Of a DNA stretch of 33,314 nt, positions 14,371 through 21,378 are shown piece by piece; positions within the stretch are counted from its first letter, which is position 1, and each line of letters opens with the position of its first letter. This DNA is from an uncultured Pelagibacteraceae bacterium (GTDB lineage: Bacteria > Pseudomonadota > Alphaproteobacteria > Pelagibacterales > Pelagibacteraceae): contig CACABZ010000006.1 in NCBI GenBank assembly GCA_902530885.1, positions 1 to 33,314 of the forward strand. Direction: 5' to 3'. The notes under the pieces were generated by a model that saw only the letters and a list, made by a program, of their open reading frames with translations, did not search any database and was not told the origin of the DNA. The translations under genes were made by a program, and so were the position numbers.

Positions 14371-15626
14371 TGAATTTATCAATACTTAAACCTGATAAAA
14401 AAAATCTTAGTTCTTTCATTGCAGCTGGCAGTATTCTTGTTTTTGTTGCATTTATTGATATTATTTTTAATTCTTTTTTCAATTCTAACATTACTGAATT
14501 TTTACCGAATAAAATAAGCTATATATCTCCTTTATTATTTGGTTTACTCGGGCTTTATTTAATTAGAATTGAATTTAGTGGAAATAAACTACTTGATAAA
14601 ATTAATACCAATTTCAATTCTTCAAATTTTAATGCGTTACTCACTCTACTTGTAATTTTTACTCTTATAAAATATATCCCACCATTACTTAATTGGTTTA
14701 TCTTTGACGCTAATTTTGCTGGAAATACGAAAGATGATTGTACTAGCAGTGGCGCATGTTGGGTTTTTATTAAAGTCTGGTTAAATAGGTTTGTTTATGG
14801 GTTGTACCCTGATACTGAACAATGGCGAATTAATACTGCTTTTTTGATATTATTCTTGCTCGTTGGAGCCTCATTTTTTGTTCCCCAAAAACTTAAAAAA
14901 TATATAATTATCTTTCTACTATTCATATATCCAATAATTGGACTTAAACTTATATCAGGAGGAGATTTTGGACTTAAATACGTTGAAACTGGTGCTTGGG
15001 GCGGTCTATCATTAACATTTATTGTTTCGGCATTTGCATTAATACTTTGCTTTCCTATTGGGACTATTTTAGCATTAGGAAGAAGATCTCAACTTCCAGC
15101 AATAAGATACACCTCCATAGGATTTATAGAGCTATGGAGAGGAGTGCCTTTAATTACAGTTTTATTTATGTCTGCAGTAATGTTTCCAATGTTCCTACCC
15201 GACGGTACCTACGTAGATAAATTGATAAGAGTATTAATAGCAATCACTTTATTTGAAGCAGCATATATGGCTGAGGTTGTTAGAGGTGGATTACAAGCTT
15301 TACCTAAAGGGCAGTATGAGGCAGCTAAGTCATTGGGTATGGGTTATTGGAGAATGCACTTTTTAATAATTCTTCCACAAGCTCTCAAGTTAGTAATTCC
15401 AGGAATAGCTAATACATTTTTAGCCTTGGTAAAAGATACTCCATTAATATTTGTTGTTGGTCTTTTAGAGTTGGCTGGTATGGTAAATTTAGCAAAAACT
15501 AATCCAAAATGGCTAGGAATGGCTATGGAAGGCTATGTTTTTGCAGGTTTAGTATTCTGGGTAATATGTTATGTTATGAGTAGATACAGTCAAAATTTAG
15601 AGAAGAAATTAAAAACTGAGAGATAA
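14370..15626 (+). CDS. aapM: General L-amino-acid ABC transporter permease AapM
   Basis: 418-residue second permease subunit (YhdY type). Several N-terminal helices and an extra-cytoplasmic insert with a cysteine pair (DDCTSSGACW, residues about 122-131) precede the conserved transport domain. That domain carries GAWGGLSLTFIVSAFALILCFPIGTILALGRR, FIELWRGVPLITVLFM, the EAA loop LPKGQYEAAKSLGMGYWRMHFLIILPQALK and FLALVKDTPLIFVVGLLEL. It heterodimerises with AapQ. The ATPase gene starts at the base after its stop codon. Confidence 0.92.
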   Translation: MNLSILKPDKKNLSSFIAAGSILVFVAFIDIIFNSFFNSNITEFLPNKISYISPLLFGLLGLYLIRIEFSGNKLLDKINTNFNSSNFNALLTLLVIFTLIKYIPPLLNWFIFDANFAGNTKDDCTSSGACWVFIKVWLNRFVYGLYPDTEQWRINTAFLILFLLVGASFFVPQKLKKYIIIFLLFIYPIIGLKLISGGDFGLKYVETGAWGGLSLTFIVSAFALILCFPIGTILALGRRSQLPAIRYTSIGFIELWRGVPLITVLFMSAVMFPMFLPDGTYVDKLIRVLIAITLFEAAYMAEVVRGGLQALPKGQYEAAKSLGMGYWRMHFLIILPQALKLVIPGIANTFLALVKDTPLIFVVGLLELAGMVNLAKTNPKWLGMAMEGYVFAGLVFWVICYVMSRYSQNLEKKLKTER

Positions 15627-16358
15627 ATGGCAAAAATAATTGAATTAAAAAAAGTAAATAAATGGTTTGATAAATTTCAAGCACTTAAAGATGTAGATCT
15701 TGAAGTAAATCAACAAGAAAAAATTGTAATTTGTGGTCCTTCTGGATCTGGCAAATCAACATTAATTAGATGTATAAATAGACTAGAGGAACACCAAGAA
15801 GGTCAAATTATTGTTGATGGTAATGAAATTTCAGAAAATACTAAAGATCTTGAAAAAATAAGAGCTGAAGTCGGAATGGTTTTTCAACAATTTAATTTAT
15901 TTCCTCACTTATCGATAATAGATAATTGCACATTAGCACCTATTTGGGTTAAAAAGATGCCAAAAAAACAAGCTGAAGAATTAGCAATGAAAAATTTGGA
16001 GAGAGTTCAAATAGCTGATCAAGCAAAAAAATTTCCAGGTCAATTATCAGGTGGACAACAACAAAGGTCTGCCTTAGCTAGAGCTTTATGTATGGAGCCA
16101 AAAATTATGTTATTTGATGAACCTACATCTGCACTAGATCCCGAAATGATTAAAGAAGTTTTAGATGCAATGGTCGATTTAGCTAAAGCAGGAATGACCA
16201 TGATTGTAGTGACACACGAAATGGGTTTCGCAAAAGAAGTTGCTGATAATATGATTTTTATGGATCAAGGCCAAATAGTAGAAAAAGCTAAAACAAAAGA
16301 TTTTTTCGAAAATCCAAAATCTGATAGAACTAAACTATTTTTAAGCCAAATTTTATAA
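15627..16358 (+). CDS. aapP: General L-amino-acid ABC transporter ATP-binding protein
   Basis: 243-residue ATPase of the polar amino acid uptake family that energises AapQM. Walker A is GPSGSGKST (residues about 36-44), the Q-loop is [11 protein letters not shown], the signature is [15 protein letters not shown], Walker B is [15 protein letters not shown], and the H-switch is in [13 protein letters not shown]. No regulatory extension is present. Last gene of the aap operon; it converges on the cysteine synthase gene, overlapping by six bases. Confidence 0.94.
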   Translation: MAKIIELKKVNKWFDKFQALKDVDLEVNQQEKIVICGPSGSGKSTLIRCINRLEEHQEGQIIVDGNEISENTKDLEKIRAEVGMVFQQFNLFPHLSIIDNCTLAPIWVKKMPKKQAEELAMKNLERVQIADQAKKFPGQLSGGQQQRSALARALCMEPKIMLFDEPTSALDPEMIKEVLDAMVDLAKAGMTMIVVTHEMGFAKEVADNMIFMDQGQIVEKAKTKDFFENPKSDRTKLFLSQIL

Positions 16359-17348
16359 CCATTTTGGAATGGGTAAATTCTTACTTTTTAAGAATTCTTT
16401 ATTAAATATTTTACTAGCATATCTCCTACCATCATCACATAAAATAGTAACAATATTTTTATTTTTGCCAAGTTGTTTCGCAAGCTTTATTGCACCTGCA
16501 ATATTTATGCCTGATGAGCCACCTAATATAATGTTTTGATTTTCAATTAAATCATAAACAATATTTAAGGCTTCTTCATCACTAGTTTGAAACGCATCAT
16601 CAATTAATGCTTTCTCAAAATTTTTAGTAATTCTACCAGTTCCAATTCCCTCGGTTATAGAGGTACCTTTACTTTCTAGTTTTTTGTCTTTAATAAAGGA
16701 ATATAAAGATGATCCCATCGGATCTGAAAGTGCAATTTTAACATTTTTATTCTTATTTTTTAATCCAATAGATACGCCAGCTAATGTACCACCTGTTCCT
16801 ACTGAACAAGTAAATCCATCTATTTTGCCTGCAGTCTGAGACCATATCTCATTTGCAGTAGTTTCAATGTGAGCTTTAGTATTTACAGTGTTATCAAATT
16901 GATTGCCCCATACAACACCATGATTATGTTTTTTTGATAGATCTTCAGCAATTTCTTTCGATTGTTTTATATAATTTTTGGGATTTGAGTAGGGCACTGC
17001 ATCAACTTCTATTAAGTCGGCTCCCAATTTTTTCAATATATCTTTTTTTTCATTTGATTGTGTTTTAGGTATAACAATCTTCAAACCTAACCCAAATTCT
17101 TTACAAACAACAGCAAGGCCTATACCAGTGTTCCCAGCCGTTCCTTCAACTATAATTCCACCTTTTTCAATTTTCTTTCTCTCAAAAGCATCTTTAACAA
17201 TATAAAGTGCAGCCCTATCTTTTACAGACTCCCCAGGGTTAAAATATTCTGCTTTTCCGTAAATATTACAACCTGTTAATTCAGAAACTTGTTTTAACTT
17301 GATTAATGGTGTATTACCAATTTGATTAATTATATTTGTTGTTTCCAT
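16353..17348 (-). CDS. cysK: Cysteine synthase (O-acetylserine sulfhydrylase family)
   Basis: 331-residue fold-type II PLP enzyme that makes cysteine from O-acetylserine and sulfide. The N-terminus [13 protein letters not shown] leads to [11 protein letters not shown], with the PLP-binding lysine at residue 43. [13 protein letters not shown] is the substrate-binding loop, [15 protein letters not shown] the phosphate-binding loop, and [12 protein letters not shown] lies near the C-terminus. The loop reads TAGNTG where classical CysK has TSGNTG, so a CysM/CysK variant or another beta-replacement enzyme is possible. It starts 12 bp from the divergent exported-protein gene, so the two promoters must overlap coding sequence. 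Confidence 0.88.
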   Translation of the reverse strand: METTNIINQIGNTPLIKLKQVSELTGCNIYGKAEYFNPGESVKDRAALYIVKDAFERKKIEKGGIIVEGTAGNTGIGLAVVCKEFGLGLKIVIPKTQSNEKKDILKKLGADLIEVDAVPYSNPKNYIKQSKEIAEDLSKKHNHGVVWGNQFDNTVNTKAHIETTANEIWSQTAGKIDGFTCSVGTGGTLAGVSIGLKNKNKNVKIALSDPMGSSLYSFIKDKKLESKGTSITEGIGTGRITKNFEKALIDDAFQTSDEEALNIVYDLIENQNIILGGSSGINIAGAIKLAKQLGKNKNIVTILCDDGRRYASKIFNKEFLKSKNLPIPKWL

Positions 17349-17360
17349 AATAAAAATTAT

Positions 17361-18044
17361 ATGAAAAAATTATCAGTTTCAATTATTTTATACTTTTTTT
17401 TAAGTGTAAATTCTTTTAGTCACCTTAACCATTATGCTGAAGTTAAATATTTAGAATATGATTTATATAGAAATAATGACCTTATAGGCTCACATATATA
17501 TATTTTTGATAGAAAAGGGGATAATTTATCTGTTAAAAGCACAGTTAATTTTAAAATAACTAAACTTGGAATTGACTTATATAAATACTTTGCAGAAAGC
17601 ACAGAAAATTACGAAAAAAATAGTTTTAAATCATTTAAATCAACCACTATCCAAAACAAAAAGAGCAAGTACGTTAACATAAAATTAGATTCCAAGAAAA
17701 ATACACTCAAAATAGATGGATCATCTTTTAAAGGTGATGCTGATGTAAGTTTTATGGTTGGAACTTGGTGGAATCATGAAATTGTTAAAGCTAAAGCCCA
17801 AATTAGTGCGATTTCAGGAAGAATTATTGATCAGAAAGTTCAATTTTTAGGAAAAAAACAAATAGATCTTAATGGTAAGTTTTATGAAGCTTTACATTTT
17901 AAATTTTTATCTTCAGACGAAACACTTCCAGATAATAAGAAGTTAAATACAGATATTTGGTATGATGCCAAAAGTTTAATTTGGTTAAAAGCTCAATTCA
18001 TTAAACAAGGTAATTGGGAATATAGATTAAAAAAACTTAATTAA
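17361..18044 (+). CDS. Exported DUF6134-like protein
   Basis: 227 residues from the ATG at 17361. This start gives a signal peptide (MKKLSVSIILYFFLSVNSFS); an upstream in-frame ATG at 17322 would spoil it and lie inside the divergent cysK gene. The mature part is beta-rich: YAEVKYLEYDLYRNNDLIGSHIYIF, then KFKITKLGIDLYKY-like strands, GTWWNHEIVKAKAQISAISGR, and an end in IKQGNWEYRL. This resembles the periplasmic DUF6134/DUF3108 barrel-like proteins widespread in alphaproteobacteria. Molecular function is unknown. Confidence 0.75.
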   Translation: MKKLSVSIILYFFLSVNSFSHLNHYAEVKYLEYDLYRNNDLIGSHIYIFDRKGDNLSVKSTVNFKITKLGIDLYKYFAESTENYEKNSFKSFKSTTIQNKKSKYVNIKLDSKKNTLKIDGSSFKGDADVSFMVGTWWNHEIVKAKAQISAISGRIIDQKVQFLGKKQIDLNGKFYEALHFKFLSSDETLPDNKKLNTDIWYDAKSLIWLKAQFIKQGNWEYRLKKLN

Positions 18045-18206
18045 TTTGAAATTTTGGCTGCTTTTTTAATGAATATGTCAATAGTGTTTTTATGTTTTTT
18101 TGCATTTTTTACCTCTAAAAACAGTATAAAAAAATGAACCCAAGTTGAACTTAGTTGTTGCATAAATACAGAAATTAATGTTGAATAATTGAAATTGGGA
18201 GATCGG

Positions 18207-18572
18207 ATGGAAGAGAATTTTAACTTACATTTAGGAAAAAAACTAAGAATGAGAAGATTATCTTTAGGTTTAACCCAAACAAAAGTCGCTGAAGCAATAA
18301 ATGTTACATTTCAACAAATTCAGAAGTATGAAAAAGGAACTAATGGCGTTAGCTCCAATAGATTAATGCAATTATCTAATTATTTAAAAGTTCCAATAAC
18401 GTATTTTTTTGAAGACTATAGGCAGTTTCAAGATCTAAAGGAAGGTCAAGAAATTAACATTGATTTGAATTATTCATTTTTAAGCAAAACTTTTTCATCT
18501 TTATCAAAAAACCAAAAAGAAAAAATTCTGCAAATTCTTAAAAATACTGTTTCATTAGAAAAGACTGGTTAA
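18207..18572 (+). CDS. XRE-family helix-turn-helix regulator
   Basis: 121 residues from ATG 18207, which has GGGAGA five bases upstream. A TTG start at 18189 would add six residues with no better signal. The N-terminal HTH_3 domain (residues about 8-63) reads LGKKLRMRRLSLGLTQTKVAEAINVTFQQIQKYEKGTNGVSSNRLMQLSNYLKVPITYFF, the lambda-Cro-like fold with the recognition helix at VTFQQIQKYEKG. A short C-terminal helix region follows. Such proteins are common, conserved regulators in alphaproteobacteria; targets are not evident. It ends exactly at the 3' end of the convergent tRNA-Asn and marks the last core gene before the island. Confidence 0.88.
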   Translation: MEENFNLHLGKKLRMRRLSLGLTQTKVAEAINVTFQQIQKYEKGTNGVSSNRLMQLSNYLKVPITYFFEDYRQFQDLKEGQEINIDLNYSFLSKTFSSLSKNQKEKILQILKNTVSLEKTG

Positions 18573-18648
18573 TGGCTCCTCGGGCAGGACTCGAACCTGC
18601 GACCAATTGATTAACAGTCAACTGCTCTACCAACTGAGCTACCGAGGA
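18573..18648 (-). tRNA. tRNA-Asn (anticodon GTT), CCA encoded
   Basis: The minus-strand cloverleaf has acceptor TCCTCGG pairing with CCGAGGA, discriminator G and encoded CCA. The D-arm is GCTCAGTTGGTAGAGC, the anticodon loop CTGTTAA within TTGA/TCAA stems, and the T-arm GCAGG-TTCGAGT-CCTGC. It abuts the XRE gene stop and lies 46 bp from the tRNA-Cys fragment that starts the island. Confidence 0.96.
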
Positions 18649-18694
18649 ATAATTGAGAACATACTTTTTTTAAAATAATAAAACAACTATTTTT

Positions 18695-18739
18695 TGGAGG
18701 CCGCGCCCAGAATCGAACTGGGATAAAAGGATTTGCAAT
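18695..18739 (-). repeat. Partial tRNA-Cys (3' half), left attachment-site copy
   Basis: These 45 bases equal the intact tRNA-Cys from CCA through the T-arm to the anticodon loop (TTGCAA), with one change in the acceptor strand (G for A at 18703). Beyond 18739 the match dissolves: the 5' half, D-arm and anticodon-stem partner are absent, so it cannot be a working tRNA. Confidence 0.85.
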
Positions 18740-18863
18740 ATTCTGGATTCACAATATCCGTTCTCTCTGGTACTCTTATACGCTCTTATAATAAGGGAAA
18801 CAGTCATATTTTATATTCAACCTAAAAGAGTTATTATATAATCAAAAAAAATGATTTCGACAA

Positions 18864-18887
18864 ACCAGTCCCTAGACCAGTCCTTAA
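18864..18887 (+). repeat. Tandem 12-bp repeat, left end of island
   Basis: ACCAGTCCCTAG (18864-18875) is followed directly by ACCAGTCCTTAA (18876-18887). The same unit pair recurs inside the right end at 23193-23215 in the same orientation. It lies about 125 bp inside the left tRNA-Cys copy and 13 bp before the first island gene. Candidate arm-type recombinase sites; an operator for the first gene is the alternative. Confidence 0.75.
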
Positions 18888-18900
18888 GGATATATCTGTA

Positions 18901-19119
18901 ATGAAAAAATTTGTAATCATATTATTAGTTTTCTATTTAAACTCTATAGCTGTTTTGTACGCAGAAAAAAATAATAAAAATAAAATTGATTTTGATTGGT
19001 TTAATTCCGAGGAATATAAAATGATTAAAAAAATGCAAAACTGCAAAGTTAAGTATCTCGACGGCTCTTCTGGAACTTGCAATCCATATAACTCATATAG
19101 GAACCCTAATTTAAGATGA
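18901..19119 (+). CDS. Small secreted protein of unknown function, island ORF 1
   Basis: 72 residues: a clear signal peptide (MKKFVIILLVFYLNSIAVLYA, cut near residue 21) and a short mature part. That part has an acidic/lysine segment (DFDWFNSEEYKMIKKMQ) and a cysteine pair in NCKVKYLDGSSGTCNPYNSY that could form a disulfide. No family recognised. AAGGA lies ten bases upstream, immediately after the tandem repeat. The next gene overlaps by four bases (ATGA), so the pair is co-translated. Confidence 0.65.
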   Translation: MKKFVIILLVFYLNSIAVLYAEKNNKNKIDFDWFNSEEYKMIKKMQNCKVKYLDGSSGTCNPYNSYRNPNLR

Positions 19120-19655
19120 AATTGATAAAACCAATCTTAGTAATCTTTATTTTTTTTATAGTCGTCTCATGTGTTCCAAGGTCACTATCTGTAGCACAAA
19201 AAAATGCTTGTATGGCACCAAGTGCAAATTTCAAAGCTTTGGATGCCATTCATTCTACAAAAATTCATGCAATTTTATGGGCCAAAAAATTTGCTAAACA
19301 AGCTTCCTCAAAAGAATTAAGTTTAAGTGACAAATGTAGACAAACACAAATTTTAATTAAAGCTTTGTATGGCTTAAGAGATGGTGAAAGTGCATCATGG
19401 GAAAACCCTCAAAATAATACATCAGGTAAAGTTAAAGTTTTAAACACAATAGTTCAAACCGGTGCTTGGGGTTACGGAGGCTGTAGGGATTATTTATCTT
19501 ATATTAAAATTGATGACAAAGTAGATACTTTTAAATTTAGGGCCTGCCCCAAAGAATTAGGCACCTTCGAACTGGTTGATAGCGCAGGTTTTCCAATACC
19601 CGGTCATTTATATTTCGCAGGTTGGTATTTTTATGATTATAGATTTTTTGAATGA
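19116..19655 (+). CDS. Lipoprotein with 17-kDa surface-antigen-like C-terminal domain, island ORF 2
   Basis: 179 residues. The signal peptide ends in a lipobox (FIVVSC, Cys19), so the protein should be lipidated. The C-terminal half, from GESASWENPQNNTSGKVKVL through GGCRDYLSYIKIDDKVDTFKFRACPKELGTFELVD, resembles the domain of rickettsial 17-kDa/RT0821-Lpp0805-type surface proteins, where WxNPxTGNSG is followed by CREY and ACR strands. The middle segment (residues about 45-80) is helical and not familiar. Overlaps both neighbours by four bases, indicating an operon. Probably an outer-membrane-associated protein; role unknown. Confidence 0.7.
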   Translation: MKLIKPILVIFIFFIVVSCVPRSLSVAQKNACMAPSANFKALDAIHSTKIHAILWAKKFAKQASSKELSLSDKCRQTQILIKALYGLRDGESASWENPQNNTSGKVKVLNTIVQTGAWGYGGCRDYLSYIKIDDKVDTFKFRACPKELGTFELVDSAGFPIPGHLYFAGWYFYDYRFFE

Positions 19656-19963
19656 AAAAAATAATTCCTTTATTTATCTTTTTATATAGCTGTACAAATA
19701 CTGGTTCATCTATAAAAGACTCTCCAGGCATTAAAAACGTTCAAAAAGATAAATGTGAAATTGTTTCTTTTTTTTCTTCAAATGAAAATAAACAAATAGT
19801 GAAGTGTGATAGCGGTTATAATTTCCAAATGCCCAAAGAAGAAATTGATAGTAACTCATGTAAATTAGAGAGATACAGGGTAAATTTGGGTGGTTCTTAT
19901 ACGATTAAAGAAAGTTTGAAATGCAAAGACTTTGAAAATGAAAACATTATTACTATATATTAA
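19652..19963 (+). CDS. Small cysteine-patterned lipoprotein, island ORF 3
   Basis: 103 residues. The signal peptide MKKIIPLFIFLYSC ends in a lipobox cysteine (Cys14). The mature part holds Cys35, Cys52, Cys70 and Cys91, likely two disulfides in the periplasm. The 18- and 21-residue spacings of the last three cysteines equal those in the island protein at 20939-21208, and both have a CD after the second mature cysteine, so the two look like divergent paralogues. No known family. It overlaps the preceding gene by four bases and the next by 32. Confidence 0.65.
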   Translation: MKKIIPLFIFLYSCTNTGSSIKDSPGIKNVQKDKCEIVSFFSSNENKQIVKCDSGYNFQMPKEEIDSNSCKLERYRVNLGGSYTIKESLKCKDFENENIITIY

Positions 19964-20447
19964 AAAAATAAATATCCTTACTTTTCTAATATTATTTATT
20001 TTATCTCCTTCTCAGGTTAAGAGTGAAAATTTGAATATTTTTACAGAAACACCAATTATAGTTAATCCAGAGAGTGAATATGAAGGTTTTTTATTTGATC
20101 TTATAATTGATAAAATGGTTTACCATTATTATAAAATTCCCAGTGAAGGAGTAAAAAAACATAATTCGACTTTATTTTTATCTATTAGCGATCCCACACA
20201 CGGAAAAATATATAGTTGGAAAAGTGGAAAATTTTATGGATTAATTAGAATGATTTCATCCAAAAAAGAAAAAGAAAATATTTGTAGAATTTGGCAAGAA
20301 GAAATTGGAAAGTTTACCAACGTTGATAATTACGGTAAAAATTCGTATGTGAGAGTGACTAATAAAATTGGTTCTAACAAAGCATGTTTTAATCTTGATA
20401 AGGGAAAGTGGGTGATGGTTGACGAAAATTATCACTTTAAAAACTAA
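19932..20447 (+). CDS. Exported protein of unknown function, island ORF 4
   Basis: 171 residues, or 169 from the ATG at 19938. A hydrophobic signal sequence (INILTFLILFILSPSQVKS) is preceded by lysines, and cleavage after about residue 31 leaves ENLNIFTETP. The mature part contains DPTHGKIYSWKSGKFYGLIRMIS, two cysteines (NICRIW, KACFN) and ends KWVMVDENYHFKN. No family recognised. It starts 32 bp inside the preceding gene in another frame, an unusually deep overlap, so the 19938 start or re-initiation is plausible. Confidence 0.6.
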   Translation: MKMKTLLLYIKKINILTFLILFILSPSQVKSENLNIFTETPIIVNPESEYEGFLFDLIIDKMVYHYYKIPSEGVKKHNSTLFLSISDPTHGKIYSWKSGKFYGLIRMISSKKEKENICRIWQEEIGKFTNVDNYGKNSYVRVTNKIGSNKACFNLDKGKWVMVDENYHFKN

Positions 20448-20469
20448 TTAAAAGTAAGTATAAATAATT

Positions 20470-20946
20470 ATGAAAAAGGTGTTAATTATAATAAGTTTAT
20501 TATTATTTACGTTCGCATGTTCTTCAACTTATAAAGTTAAACCTTATAAAGATAAAACTCCTGATTGGTATATTGTTGATAAAGATGAATGGAGAACGGT
20601 TTATGGGAAGGCTCTAGGAGAGTCTGAGTCTCTTGAAATGGCGTCACGAAAAGCAGAGGCACTTGCTGTAAGTAATATTATTTTTAAAATTAAAAGCGAG
20701 CTTGACGCGACAAAAAAAGTTTATTTACAAGATAGATACAAGAAAGTAGACGGTAAAGTATCATCCACTCAAAAAAATAATTTTGAAGAAAAAATAACTA
20801 TTGCTTTAGATAATTATCAAATTTCAAAATATAGAGTTTCAAACAAAGAAGTTTTTAGAAATGATAATAATTATAAAGTATTTGTTGAAGTAGCCTTTAA
20901 AAAAAAAGAATTATTTAAATCGTTAGACAAAATCAATATTGATTAA
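20470..20946 (+). CDS. LPP20-like lipoprotein, island ORF 5
   Basis: 158 residues. The signal peptide MKKVLIIISLLLFTFAC has a lipobox cysteine at residue 17. The mature part has the LPP20-family layout: a PDWY motif (KTPDWYIVDKDEWRTVYGKALGE), then an alanine-rich helix (SLEMASRKAEALAVSNI), a polar middle (YLQDRYKKVDGKVS) and a strand region (YKVFVEVAFKKKELF). LPP20 proteins are outer-membrane-associated and of uncertain function. It overlaps the next gene by eight bases. Confidence 0.65.
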   Translation: MKKVLIIISLLLFTFACSSTYKVKPYKDKTPDWYIVDKDEWRTVYGKALGESESLEMASRKAEALAVSNIIFKIKSELDATKKVYLQDRYKKVDGKVSSTQKNNFEEKITIALDNYQISKYRVSNKEVFRNDNNYKVFVEVAFKKKELFKSLDKINID

Positions 20947-21208
20947 GTTTTTTCCATTATTAATCAGTTTAATCCTTTTTTCATGCACTAAGCAAAATAT
21001 AAAATTTCATAAAGCATGTAATTTTAAAACCATAAAAGGTAAAGAGGTTCTAGTATGTGATGAGAGGATGTTAAGAAAAGTAAAATCAATTAATTATGAA
21101 AATAGAGATTGTGAAAAATTTGAATATTTGACTGTAATAAATGGGGTGGAAACAGAAAATGAGGGAATTAAATGTAAAACACCCTATGGTTATGAAGTAA
21201 TAAGGTAA
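20939..21208 (+). CDS. Small cysteine-patterned lipoprotein, island ORF 6
   Basis: 89 residues from a TTG start, chosen because only it gives a proper lipoprotein signal (MIKFFPLLISLILFSC, Cys16). The mature part has Cys27, Cys40, Cys58 and Cys79. Spacings 40-58 (18) and 58-79 (21) are the same as in the island lipoprotein at 19652-19963, and both have CD at the second site and a KC near the end. Likely a diverged duplicate of that gene. Function unknown; expected in the periplasm on a lipid anchor. Confidence 0.6.
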   Translation: MIKFFPLLISLILFSCTKQNIKFHKACNFKTIKGKEVLVCDERMLRKVKSINYENRDCEKFEYLTVINGVETENEGIKCKTPYGYEVIR

Positions 21209-21243
21209 TTGAATTTATTTTTTATATTTCATAAGATATTTTC

Positions 21244-21378
21244 ATGAAAAATTTAATTATTATCATAATTTTGGTTATCCTTTTCAGTTCTGAGGTATTA
21301 ATTTTTAAAAAAAAAAATTGGAATAAATTAGTAGAAAAAACAGGACAGCAATATGAAAGAATTATGGAAAAGTTTTAA
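21244..21378 (+). CDS. Possible 44-aa single-helix membrane protein, island ORF 7
   Basis: ATG at 21244 opens a 44-codon frame to TAA at 21378: MKNLIIIIILVILFSSEVLI, then a short basic tail FKKKNWNKLVEKTGQQYERI. It has one strongly hydrophobic segment, so it is a small membrane-anchored or secreted peptide. It fills the gap between ORF 6 and the large gene and overlaps the latter by 26 bases. No family recognised. Confidence 0.45.
   Translation: MKNLIIIIILVILFSSEVLIFKKKNWNKLVEKTGQQYERIMEKF

Noticed and set aside
18695-18780. A second, functional tRNA-Cys gene
   Set aside because: Only the 3' 45 bases match; anticodon-stem partner, D-arm and 5' acceptor are absent, so it is an attachment-site copy, not a gene.
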